A stretch of DNA of 8,220 nucleotides from the NCBI GenBank assembly GCA_934230965.1, contig CAKQFW010000090.1, positions 1 through 8,220 of the forward strand. Direction: 5' to 3'. The stretch is from an uncultured Prevotella sp. (GTDB lineage: Bacteria; Bacteroidota; Bacteroidia; Bacteroidales; Bacteroidaceae). Under the pieces are notes generated by a model. It saw only the letters and a list, made by a program, of their open reading frames with translations. It was not told the DNA's origin and searched no databases. Shown piece by piece: positions 1 through 6,329 of the stretch (positions are counted from its first letter, which is position 1; each line of letters begins with the position of its first letter). Both the position numbers and the translations under genes were made by a program.

Positions 1-8
1 TCAGTCAT
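1..8 (-). CDS. Possible first codons of the next minus-strand gene (partial)
   Basis: On the minus strand an ATG at 8..6 is followed by ACTGA and runs off the window. It lies about 20 bases downstream of the predicted start site of the promoter at 34-64. The short leader has an AAGGA at 30..26. Only two codons and part of a third are visible, so the product cannot be named. The start is inferred from the promoter position alone; the true start could lie further left. Confidence 0.3.
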
Positions 9-33
9 AATGCTGTCTTTATTATTCCTTCCG

Positions 34-64
34 CAAATATACTGCATTTTCGTCAATAAACCAA
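34..64 (-). promoter_or_regulatory. Bacteroidetes-type promoter directed out of the left edge
   Basis: On the minus strand TTG (64..62) is followed, after exactly 20 bases, by TATATTTG (41..34). This matches the phylum's sigma-ABfr promoter pattern (TTG at -33, TAnnTTTG at -7). Transcription should begin around position 28-30 and run leftward. It lies beyond the hairpin at 173-305, so the next gene seems to be transcribed independently of the obgE-pgeF-M23 unit. Confidence 0.65.
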
Positions 65-172
65 CACCACTACTTAAGAAATTTAAAAAGACAACTACTA
101 TCAACGACCGTTTAGCTACGGAACCATATGAAGAAACAAACGCTTTACCTATATAGAACGAGTCAAAATAAA
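65..172. other. AT-rich spacer with one partial iteron
   Basis: I find no convincing gene here. The stretch separates the left-edge promoter from the large hairpin. At 103-112 it contains AACGACCGTT, identical to the junction and first bases of the 22-bp repeats at 204-269. After that the similarity is lost. This may be an eroded outlying copy of the repeat or a chance 10-base match. Confidence 0.4.
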
Positions 173-305
173 GGGCGAAACCCTTGAGAAAGTCATCTCG
201 TATCGACCGTTATGAACATGTGGAACGACCGTTATGAACATGTGAAACGACCGTTATGAACATGTGGAACGGTCGATACGAGACAATTTCTCAAGGGTTT
301 CGCCC
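173..305. repeat. Long inverted repeat: 35-bp stem enclosing iterons
   Basis: The left arm (173-191, GGGCGAAACCCTTGAGAAA) pairs perfectly with 287-305 over 19 bp. After a small internal loop (192-195 against 284-286), 196-211 pairs perfectly with 268-283 over 16 bp. That makes a 35-bp stem with one 4/3 internal loop and a 56-base apical region. The apical region is made of 22-bp direct repeats, and the inner stem extends into the first and last of them. The right-arm base is in phase with the degenerate array at 289-485, so the left-arm base is an inverted copy of that array's unit. It could form a cruciform in DNA or a strong hairpin in RNA from either strand. Confidence 0.95.
204..269. repeat. 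Three tandem 22-bp iteron-like repeats
   Basis: Three head-to-tail 22-bp units lie at 204-225, 226-247 and 248-269. Copies 1 and 3 are identical. Copy 2 differs by one base (GTGAAA for GTGGAA). Each starts CGACCGTTATGAAC and contains the palindrome ACATGT. The sequence after copy 3, AACGGTCG (268-275), is the inverted start of a unit. The length and uniformity resemble plasmid iterons or a protein-binding array, but there is no replication gene in the window. There are no spacers between units, so this is not a CRISPR. Confidence 0.95.
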
Positions 306-485
306 AATTTTAAAAAGGGTTTTAACCTACATTATCAAGGGTTAAGCCACAGAATATCAAGGGTTTAGCCCTTAAACATCAAGGATTAAGCCTTACAATA
401 TCAAGAGATTAGCCCTACAATATCAAGGGTTAAACCATAGAATATCAAGGGATTAACCTTACTATATTAGGGGTTAAGCTTACTA
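289..485. repeat. Nine-unit degenerate 22-bp array abutting the M23 stop codon
   Basis: Units begin at 289, 311, 333, 355, 377, 399, 421, 443 and 465. All are 22 bp except the last (21 bp), which ends one base before the M23 stop codon. The consensus is roughly TATCAAGGGTTWARCCYTACAA on the plus strand. Most units carry a small dyad: AAGGG/CCCTT at 359-373, AAGG/CCTT at 381-394 and 447-460, and GGG/CCC at 295-305. The first unit doubles as the base of the right arm of the large hairpin. The unit at 311-332 is the most decayed. No coding potential is evident. The array accounts for the long gene-free stretch left of 486. Confidence 0.9.
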
Positions 486-1613
486 TTAGTTTTTCTTTGA
501 TGATAGGCTACCGTTTTTCTTCAACGTCAAGGTGCTCTGTTGCAGCTTACGATTGGCGTGATCGAACAAGATGTTGGGGTTAAAGCGTCGGCCTCGGAAG
601 GTGGTTTCAAAGTGCAGATGCTCGGTCGAAGCACGGCCCGTGCGGCCCGTTAGTCCTATCACCTGTCCTGCCTTTACCTTATCGCCCACCTTTACAAGAT
701 TTTTCGATTGGTGCCCATACAGCGTTTCCAAGCCCCATGCGTGTTTAATAACAATGCAGTTGCCGTAACCATAATACGTGCCCGAGCGCGTTACCACGCC
801 ATCAAAGGCAGCCACAATCTCATCGTTAGCCTTCGTCTTCAGGTCAACACCAGCATGACGTCGTTTGCCACCATAGGGGCTGATGACCTTAGCGCCAGGC
901 AGCGGATAGGCCCATCTTGAGTTTTCAAGTTTCTCAAGATCAAGGCGATAGGTATCGCTCTTAGCAAAGGGGTCGATGTCTAAGTCAACGCCCTCTTGCA
1001 CCACATCAACATCTTCTTGCAGGGTTTTCACATCTACCATGCCCCCATCTTTCTTGGTGCATTGCAGAGTTTGTTTATGAAGCTTATGGCTCTTGAGCGA
1101 AAGAATAGTTTCGGGGTTAATGCGTGCCCCGTTCACCATCACCCAAAAGTCGAGGTAAGTTTTACCATCTTTCGCCCCCACAATAGCAATAGTTTGTCCG
1201 GCCTTCACTACATCGCCCACGTCAACCAGGTTTTGCGCATTGTTAGCATACACCGTCTCCAGTCCGTTTTGGTGTCTGACCACAATCACGTTGCCATACT
1301 CGTTGTGCTTACGCGAGAGGCGCACCGTGCCAGCAAACATTGCCTTTACGGCATCGCCCTCGGTCGAAGTAATCTCCATTCGGTTATTGGCCAGTCGGGT
1401 AGCCTTGCCCACGGGCAGCGGAAACGAATATTCGTTGGCTCGCAAGGTGCCCAGTTCTATATTAAATGTGTTTGACAGCGCAAACAACTTTGGTGTAGCA
1501 ATGCTTATCTGCTGCTGTTCGGCAGCGCTAAAATTGCTCTTTACGGGTGCAAACGCTGTAAGCGTACACACGGCCAAAAACAGGAGCAATAGGTTTCGTA
1601 GAGCTATATTCAT
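486..1613 (-). CDS. Secreted M23-family metallopeptidase with tandem LytM-like domains
   Basis: This is a 375-residue exported protein, expected to cut peptidoglycan cross-bridges or stem peptides in the periplasm. A signal peptide covers residues 1-22, with probable cleavage after AFA. Residues about 62-170 form a degenerate M23-like fold (YGNVIVVRH, GLETVYANN, VKAGQTIAIVG) in which the zinc-binding and catalytic histidines are missing. Residues about 234-347 form an intact domain: HAGVDL supplies H253 and D257, YGHQ supplies H301, and EHLHFE supplies H332 and H334. A linker of about 60 residues (171-233) separates them, and the tail is basic. I chose the ATG at 1613 because it directly precedes the signal peptide. 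A GTG at 1685, overlapping the pgeF stop, would add 24 polar residues in front of it. The gene lies 68 bp after pgeF and is probably co-transcribed. The family is certain; the bond cleaved is not. Confidence 0.92.
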   Translation of the reverse strand: MNIALRNLLLLFLAVCTLTAFAPVKSNFSAAEQQQISIATPKLFALSNTFNIELGTLRANEYSFPLPVGKATRLANNRMEITSTEGDAVKAMFAGTVRLSRKHNEYGNVIVVRHQNGLETVYANNAQNLVDVGDVVKAGQTIAIVGAKDGKTYLDFWVMVNGARINPETILSLKSHKLHKQTLQCTKKDGGMVDVKTLQEDVDVVQEGVDLDIDPFAKSDTYRLDLEKLENSRWAYPLPGAKVISPYGGKRRHAGVDLKTKANDEIVAAFDGVVTRSGTYYGYGNCIVIKHAWGLETLYGHQSKNLVKVGDKVKAGQVIGLTGRTGRASTEHLHFETTFRGRRFNPNILFDHANRKLQQSTLTLKKNGSLSSKKN

Positions 1614-1681
1614 CAGCTTATGGTTTTCAGTAATAATGATTAGTTTGTGTTTATCTATCTGTCGGTTGTCATTGACGGGCC

Positions 1682-2467
1682 TCACTTCAACATAATGCCA
1701 TTGTAGATACGCCCCGACTCGATACCCAAACGGCGAGCCGAGAAGAAGCGGTTGCTCTGGGTGTGGGTGCAGATACCGCTGAGCTGTATGTTTTCGTCAG
1801 CCAGCCCAGCCTGTAACAGCAGTTGGCGGTTGCATTGTGGCAGGTCGATGTGCCACTTCTCGCGGTGCTCGGCAGCGGTGTTAAGGTCGAAGTCGGCAGC
1901 CGCAAACTGCTCATAAACCTCATCGCCCACCTCGAAGGCCGACATTGAGATAGCAGGACCTATCACCGCCTTGAGGTCGGTGGGCAGGGTACCAAAGGCC
2001 GCCTTCATATCTACCACCGCCTTATGGGTGATGCGTGCCACGGTGCCTCGCCAGCCAGCATGCACAGCACACACGGCTTGGTGCACGGGGTCGAAGAGCA
2101 AGACAGGCACACAGTCGGCAGTAGACACGCCTATGCATAGCCCCTTTTCATTGGTCATCACAGCGTCTACGCCCTCTAATATCATGCTGCGCACGGGTGC
2201 GGGCAAGGCGCAAAACTCGGCGCTGATGATGCGCGAGTCGATGCCATGCGTTTGGTGGGGCATTACCAGATGGCTGTCATCAATACCTAACGTTTGGCAC
2301 AGCAGTGCGCGATTAGCCTCAACACTCTCAGGAGCGTCGCCACAATAGGGGTTAATGTTAAAGCTGGCGTAGGTAGCGCCTGTGCTCACACCCCCTTGTC
2401 GGGTGGTGCTAAAAGCCGTTACGCCCTGGCCCAGGGTGTATTGTTGCAGAGGCAGAACGTTAGTCAT
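1682..2467 (-). CDS. pgeF: Peptidoglycan editing factor / YfiH (DUF152) family multicopper-oxidase-like protein
   Basis: The 261-residue length is normal for the PgeF/YfiH/YlmD family. Three zinc ligands are visible: H74 in HQTHG, C119 in [12 protein letters not shown], and H136 in HAGWRG. The family signature [14 protein letters not shown] is at 233-246. Members are reported to have purine nucleoside phosphorylase and adenosine deaminase activity. In E. coli the protein prevents mis-incorporation of L-serine for L-alanine in the peptidoglycan stem. Many databases still name it polyphenol oxidase or laccase-domain protein. The ATG at 2467 gives the normal N-terminus. Longer in-frame starts would lie within obgE. 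The start overlaps the obgE stop by 8 bp (ATGACTAA), which suggests translational coupling. The M23 hydrolase follows, so two peptidoglycan genes are adjacent. Confidence 0.93.
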   Translation of the reverse strand: MTNVLPLQQYTLGQGVTAFSTTRQGGVSTGATYASFNINPYCGDAPESVEANRALLCQTLGIDDSHLVMPHQTHGIDSRIISAEFCALPAPVRSMILEGVDAVMTNEKGLCIGVSTADCVPVLLFDPVHQAVCAVHAGWRGTVARITHKAVVDMKAAFGTLPTDLKAVIGPAISMSAFEVGDEVYEQFAAADFDLNTAAEHREKWHIDLPQCNRQLLLQAGLADENIQLSGICTHTQSNRFFSARRLGIESGRIYNGIMLK

Positions 2468-3644
2468 TGTCGTCCTCCTCATAGTCAAAGTCGTCAAGTT
2501 CTTCAATGTCATCGATGTCTTCAATATCGTCGTCATCAATAAACTCGATATCATCTTCGCCCTCGGCCGCCATCTCAGCAGCAAAGGTGGTCATATCTTT
2601 GTCGCGGTGCACCAGCGTTTCTTCAGCCGTAATGTCTTGCAGCTTGTTGCTCTCGGCGTTCAGTTCGCGCCACAGCACATCTTTCAGTTCGGCCAAGCCC
2701 TTGCCTGTAACTGATGATATAAACACCACGGGCAGGTCGGTGGGCAAGGTTTCGCGCAGCATCTCGCACAGCTCATCATCAAGCAGGTCGCACTTAGTAA
2801 CGGCCAGCACGCGGTGCTTATCAAGCATATCGGGGTTAAACTGTCGCAGCTCGTTCAGCAGCACCTCATATTCTTTCTTAATATCGTCGGTGTCGCCAGG
2901 CACCATAAACAGCAATAACGAGTTGCGCTCAATATGGCGCAAGAAGCGCAAGCCCAGGCCCTTACCTTCGCTGGCGCCCTCGATAATGCCAGGTATGTCG
3001 GCCATCACAAACGACTTGTTGTCGCGATAGCCCACAATGCCCAACGAGGGTTCAAGAGTGGTGAAGGGGTAATTGGCAATCTTGGGACGCGCGCTCGACA
3101 GCGACGACAGCAATGTCGACTTGCCCGCGTTGGGGAAGCCCACGAGACCAACGTCGGCCAATAGCTTCAGCTCAAGAATGATGGTCATCTCCTCCATAGG
3201 CTCGCCAGGCTGTGCATAGCGCGGGGTCTGGTTGGTGGCCGTGCGGAACTGGAAGTTGCCCAATCCGCCACGTCCGCCTTTCAGCAGCTGCACTACCTGT
3301 CCGTCGTAGGTTACGTCGCACACATATTTACCCGTCTCGGCATTGTATACTACGGTGCCACAAGGCACGTCAATGTATTGGTCTTTGCCGTTCGAGCCAT
3401 GACACTTGTCGCGTCCGCCATTTCCACCATGTTCAGCAAACACGTGGCGCTGAAATTTCAGGTGCAACAATGTCCAATAGTTATGGTTTCCACGCAGATA
3501 CACGCTTCCGCCATGACCGCCGTCACCACCATCAGGACCGCCGTTGGGGTTATACTTTACGTGGCGAAGGTGCATAGAACCTCTGCCGCCCTTACCCGAC
3601 CGGCAATATATTTTCACATAGTCTACAAAGTTAGATTCTGCCAT
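2460..3644 (-). CDS. obgE: GTPase ObgE/CgtA (Obg)
   Basis: This essential GTPase associates with the 50S ribosomal subunit and links ribosome assembly to growth state. The 394-residue protein has the glycine-rich Obg fold at about 2-160 (for example [12 protein letters not shown] at 122-133). The G domain carries G1 GFPNAGKST (169-177), the G2 threonines in NYPFTT (191-196), G3 DIPG (216-219), G4 TKCD (283-286) and G5 SSVTGKGL (310-317). G4 has threonine instead of the usual asparagine of NKxD. The OCT domain of Gram-positive Obg is absent. The protein instead ends in a strongly acidic tail (about 363-394, mostly D and E), like other Gram-negative Obg proteins. The first gene of its unit, it lies 84 bases downstream of a good promoter and overlaps pgeF by 8 bp. 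Confidence 0.97.
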   Translation of the reverse strand: MAESNFVDYVKIYCRSGKGGRGSMHLRHVKYNPNGGPDGGDGGHGGSVYLRGNHNYWTLLHLKFQRHVFAEHGGNGGRDKCHGSNGKDQYIDVPCGTVVYNAETGKYVCDVTYDGQVVQLLKGGRGGLGNFQFRTATNQTPRYAQPGEPMEEMTIILELKLLADVGLVGFPNAGKSTLLSSLSSARPKIANYPFTTLEPSLGIVGYRDNKSFVMADIPGIIEGASEGKGLGLRFLRHIERNSLLLFMVPGDTDDIKKEYEVLLNELRQFNPDMLDKHRVLAVTKCDLLDDELCEMLRETLPTDLPVVFISSVTGKGLAELKDVLWRELNAESNKLQDITAEETLVHRDKDMTTFAAEMAAEGEDDIEFIDDDDIEDIDDIEELDDFDYEEDDND

Positions 3645-3728
3645 TATCTATAAAAATCGAATTCGTTATATAATTAAAAAATTGCCGTTCGTACAAGGTA
3701 TGATGAACGCGCAATATGCATAATACTG

Positions 3729-3760
3729 CAAAGTTACTGATTATTTGCGAGATACACAAT
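3729..3760 (-). promoter_or_regulatory. Promoter of obgE-pgeF-M23
   Basis: On the minus strand TTG (3759..3757) is followed by 20 bases and then TAACTTTG (3736..3729), an exact fit to the Bacteroidetes TTG-N20-TAnnTTTG pattern. Transcription should start near 3722, giving an obgE leader of roughly 75-80 bases. It lies between the compound terminator and obgE, which supports obgE as the head of a separate unit. Confidence 0.75.
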
Positions 3761-3826
3761 AACACATAGCCGTTTTTTGAAATGTTAGGGTATATTAAAA
3801 CATAAAACGCTACAATATAGAACAAG

Positions 3827-3898
3827 AAAAGGACAACCTAAACAACATCCCGAATACATTATTATATATACAAACGTTGTTATTTAGGTTGTCCTTTT
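3827..3898. terminator. Strong, probably bidirectional intrinsic terminator
   Basis: The arm 3827-3842 (AAAAGGACAACCTAAA) pairs perfectly with 3883-3898 over 16 bp. After a 3-base bulge (3880-3882), CAAC at 3843-3846 pairs with GTTG at 3876-3879. The loop is 29 bases. On the minus strand the stem runs into TTTTCTTGTTC, which suits termination after the symporter gene. On the plus strand it ends in TTTTTT (3895-3900). It separates the nnr-DUF4831-symporter unit from the obgE promoter. Confidence 0.85.
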
Positions 3899-3934
3899 TT
3901 AGGGCCTAATGCGTTTATGCCAAGCCCTTAAAAA
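3895..3934 (-). terminator. Upstream hairpin of the compound terminator
   Basis: On the minus strand TTTTTAAGGGC (3934..3924) pairs with GCCCTAAAAAA (3905..3895) at 10 of 11 positions, around an 18-base loop. It immediately precedes, and shares bases 3895-3898 with, the larger terminator stem. The two structures cannot both be fully paired. It may assist termination or protect the 3' end. Its stem also uses the end of the duplicated symporter tail. Confidence 0.55.
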
Positions 3935-3972
3935 CGGCTACGCTTTATGGGTTAAAGGCGGCTACGCTTCAT
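3928..3972 (-). repeat. Imperfect 24-bp tandem duplication of the symporter gene's 3' end
   Basis: On the minus strand the last codons, ATGAAGCGTAGCCGCCTTTAA (3972..3952), are followed by CCC. A near copy with ATA in place of ATG then follows (3948..3928), matching 18 of 21 bases and ending in its own in-frame TAA. Translated, the real end MKRSRL-stop is followed by P, IKRSRF and a second stop. A terminal duplication left the gene with a back-up stop codon. Confidence 0.85.
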
Positions 3973-5181
3973 CAGTTTCTTCATAGCATAGGCCAACACA
4001 AGTGAGAAGCCTACGAGGGGGATGGCAAACGGAAGTATAAAGTTGCCGGTTTCGTTGGCTATCATAGCCATCAGCAAGAAGCCACAGCCACCCACAGGGG
4101 TCATCATCAAGATAGACGAAGCGCTCTTGGTGAGGCGTCCCAGCCCGCTCAGCGTCAGCGAGAAGACGGTGGGGAACATGATGGCCTCGAAGAGATAGTT
4201 GCCTATCAGTGCACCTAACGATATGGTATCGATATCGAGAATAACCAGCACCATGCAGATAACGGTTCCAAAGGCGCAGATGGTGAGCATGGTTTCGGCC
4301 GATATCCAGCGCATAATCCAGCTGCCCACAAAGCGACCTATCATAAACACAAACAGGGCTCCGGTGATAATTTGCGAGGCCACCTGGTCGTCCATCCAGT
4401 TTTGTGCCGTTACAAAGTTAATGAAATAGCTATTGATAGAGATCTCGGCCACCTCATAAGCCAACAATGCCGAGAGGCCAAACACAAACATCTTGTTGCT
4501 AAACAGCTGCTTCAGGTTACCCACACTGCTGCTTGAAGCCTCGCTGGCTTTATCGTCGTCGTGCTTTATTTCGGGCAGACGCACAAACGAAAACACTACG
4601 GCTATCACCAGCACAAAAGCTCCCATCACTACATAAGGCACCACCACGTTGCCGCCCGCCTCGCCAGCATCGCTGCCAGCAAACAAGAAGCCGCCCACAA
4701 CAAAGGTGGCAAACATGCTGCCCAAGCCGTTAAACGACTGTGAAAAATTCAGTCGGCTGGTGGCCGTTTCGCGTGGTCCCAGCTCGGTAGAATAAGGGTT
4801 GGCCGACGTTTCAAGAAAGGCCAAACCACAACCTATAACGAATAGCGCCAACAGATAAGGCTCGAAAATGCCCGACATAGAACAGGGCACAAAGAGCAAT
4901 GAGCCCAGACCAAAGAGCACCAAACCAAACACTACGCCACGACGATAGCCGAAGCGGTTGATAAACATGCCCGACGGAATGGCCATAATGAAATAAGCCA
5001 AATAGGTGGTTACCTGTATGAGCGACGACTGCGTAATGCTTATGTGCAGTTCGTTTTGAAAATGTTTGTTCAGCACGTCAAGGATAGCACGTGCAAAGCC
5101 CCACATAAAAAACAGTGAGGTGATGAGAGCAAACGGTATAACATACTGTTTGCTACACAATGATGATTGTTTATTATTCAT
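3952..5181 (-). CDS. fucP: FucP-like sugar:H+ symporter (major facilitator superfamily, FHS family)
   Basis: This is a 409-residue inner-membrane protein with about twelve hydrophobic segments and a polar central loop near 203-225 that separates the two six-helix halves. It aligns with E. coli FucP by eye: SLFFMWGFARAILDVLNKHF (22-41) corresponds to helix 1, and LETSANPY (123-130) to the conserved helix 4 motif. D35 and E124 match the FucP proton-coupling and sugar-site acids (D46 and E135). The FucP asparagine N43 is replaced by alanine (A32), so the substrate may not be L-fucose; other hexoses or pentoses are possible. RFGYRRG (76-82) is the usual MFS loop 2-3 motif. The gene starts 74 bp after the DUF4831 stop and is probably read from the nnr promoter. 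No fucose catabolic gene is present. The symbol is family-level only. Confidence 0.85.
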   Translation of the reverse strand: MNNKQSSLCSKQYVIPFALITSLFFMWGFARAILDVLNKHFQNELHISITQSSLIQVTTYLAYFIMAIPSGMFINRFGYRRGVVFGLVLFGLGSLLFVPCSMSGIFEPYLLALFVIGCGLAFLETSANPYSTELGPRETATSRLNFSQSFNGLGSMFATFVVGGFLFAGSDAGEAGGNVVVPYVVMGAFVLVIAVVFSFVRLPEIKHDDDKASEASSSSVGNLKQLFSNKMFVFGLSALLAYEVAEISINSYFINFVTAQNWMDDQVASQIITGALFVFMIGRFVGSWIMRWISAETMLTICAFGTVICMVLVILDIDTISLGALIGNYLFEAIMFPTVFSLTLSGLGRLTKSASSILMMTPVGGCGFLLMAMIANETGNFILPFAIPLVGFSLVLAYAMKKLMKRSRL

Positions 5182-5198
5182 TTATATATATGAGAGAA

Positions 5199-5212
5199 AT
5201 GGAATATTCCAT
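5199..5212. promoter_or_regulatory. 14-bp perfect palindrome upstream of the symporter
   Basis: ATGGAATATTCCAT is a perfect palindrome ending 17 bases before the symporter start codon, within the 74-bp gap after DUF4831. It could be an operator or a small translational hairpin. No TAnnTTTG box is visible in the gap, so an internal promoter is not supported. One chance palindrome of this size is plausible in a window this long. Confidence 0.3.
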
Positions 5213-5255
5213 ATTGCTAAAGCTGTATATGTGTTTGTGTATGAAGGGCGAGCGC

Positions 5256-6296
5256 TTAGTCTAAGGGCTCGGTCTTCAGGCTTACCACCGTGCCAGTATA
5301 GGGATGCAGCACGAGGTGCGATGTAAACTTCTTGCCAAACAATGCGCCCGTAAGCAGTTCGGTGCGACCAAACTGTGCAGCCCATGTGCTATAATTGGCC
5401 AGCGCCTTGCCATCTTTCTCAAGGGTGAGGCGCACCTTGCCAGGCAAGCACACACCTATCAGTAGGTCGTTTTTCTGCTTCTTTGCGTTGGCGTCAACAT
5501 CCAGTTCGGCCATTACATGTTCGTCTTCAACCTTCATATATACAGGTGCGCCTGAGAGGTCATCGTTGGCAGTAAGGCCAAAGTGCTTTGAGAAGCGGAA
5601 GGCCAGGGCCTTTGTCTGACCTTGTTCAGGCACCACCGTCACCACTTGCTGCACCGTATCTTTCACCGTGGTGCCCGTAAACACCTGCATCAGCGCCTTC
5701 TCTTGTGTTGACAATTGTGCCAGCATGATGCGTAGCTGTTCGCCATCTTTCGGCATGAAGTCGGCCTCGCCACGAGCCAGCTGGTTGCGGCTGTCGCGAA
5801 TGTCATATATCTCTTGTGCCACCATACGTGCCATCGTGGGATAGTTGCCCGACGACAAGATATCTTGGCTCATAAAGTCTTGCGGGTTTAGGGGCGCTGC
5901 CTTGGGCGCTGCCACAAAGGGTTTCACCTCACCGGTCTTAATGGGCTTGGCGTTGATGGCCATCAGTACACCATTTTTGTCGCAATCAACATTCACGATG
6001 CTGTGCTTCTTTCCGATAGAAAGGGTGTACTGTTTGGCCGAGTCGGGCACGGCAGTGGGATAGAAGTCAACGCCCACGATGCGATAGCTGGTAGAGGGTT
6101 GTGTGGCGGCCGCTGTCTTAAAATAGATGTCTGAATAGGTGGCCAACATGCCCGGCGTAAAGGTTGTCTTCTCTATGCGCAAGGCTATTTGCACGGCTGT
6201 CTTCGGCAGAAAGTAAGTTACCTCAGCCTCTTTCTGTGCCATGGCCATCGTTGCCGACAGTGCCATGATAGCAATCATGCTAAATATTTTTTTCAT
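5256..6296 (-). CDS. Exported DUF4831 family protein of unknown function
   Basis: This 346-residue protein has a clear signal peptide (residues 1-20, MAMA then Q21). The N-terminal YFLPKTAVQIALRIEKTTFTPG (28-49) and the central NYPTMARMVAQEIYDIR (151-167) with FMPKDGEQLRIML (180-192) and EKALMQVFTGT (199-209) resemble the DUF4831 family, which is common in Bacteroidales and has no assigned function. The C-terminal half is predicted to be rich in beta strands. It has no catalytic motif that I recognise and no lipobox. I chose the ATG at 6296 because it precedes the signal peptide; longer in-frame starts overlap nnr. The gene begins 100 bp after nnr, with an A-rich leader. A periplasmic or cell-envelope location is inferred from the signal peptide. 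Confidence 0.85.
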   Translation of the reverse strand: MKKIFSMIAIMALSATMAMAQKEAEVTYFLPKTAVQIALRIEKTTFTPGMLATYSDIYFKTAAATQPSTSYRIVGVDFYPTAVPDSAKQYTLSIGKKHSIVNVDCDKNGVLMAINAKPIKTGEVKPFVAAPKAAPLNPQDFMSQDILSSGNYPTMARMVAQEIYDIRDSRNQLARGEADFMPKDGEQLRIMLAQLSTQEKALMQVFTGTTVKDTVQQVVTVVPEQGQTKALAFRFSKHFGLTANDDLSGAPVYMKVEDEHVMAELDVDANAKKQKNDLLIGVCLPGKVRLTLEKDGKALANYSTWAAQFGRTELLTGALFGKKFTSHLVLHPYTGTVVSLKTEPLD

Positions 6297-6329
6297 AATG
6301 ATGTTCGGTATAATAGGGTTTTTATTTTT

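Larger units (their letters stand above)
165..305 (-). terminator. Probable intrinsic terminator of the obgE-pgeF-M23 unit
   Basis: Read on the minus strand, the long hairpin at 305..173 ends in GGGTTTCGCCC and is followed at once by TTTATTTT (172..165). A GC-closed stem before a U-rich tract fits an intrinsic terminator for the M23 gene upstream. The stem is far longer than a terminator needs and encloses tandem repeats, so termination may not be its only role. Confidence 0.5.

Noticed and set aside
204..269. Plasmid replication origin
   Set aside because: Iteron-like repeats are present, but there is no Rep gene or other plasmid gene, and the neighbours are chromosomal housekeeping genes.
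283..286. Obg G4 motif variant TKCD as evidence of an inactive GTPase (residues 283-286 of the Obg protein)
   Set aside because: The lysine and aspartate that contact guanine are kept, and all other G motifs are intact. Variation at the first position is tolerated in this family.
204..485. CRISPR array
   Set aside because: Repeats are contiguous with no unique spacers, the longer array is degenerate throughout, and no cas gene is present.
1614..1685. GTG start for the M23 gene overlapping the pgeF stop as GTGA
   Set aside because: The overlap is attractive for coupling, but it would place 24 polar residues before a typical signal peptide that begins exactly at the ATG at 1613.
2468..2584. 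Longer pgeF start within obgE
   Set aside because: The added residues are a frame-shifted read of the Obg acidic tail and do not belong to the PgeF family. The ATG at 2467 gives the expected N-terminus.
3631..3825. A 64-codon minus-strand reading frame overlapping the obgE start
   Set aside because: The obgE promoter (3729-3760) lies inside it and the terminator just precedes it, so most of it would not be transcribed as a unit. Its composition is typical of AT-rich spacer and it matches no family I know.
5182..5385. A 67-codon minus-strand frame at the end of the DUF4831 gene
   Set aside because: It overlaps the conserved end of DUF4831 in another frame, and its composition looks like shadow coding.
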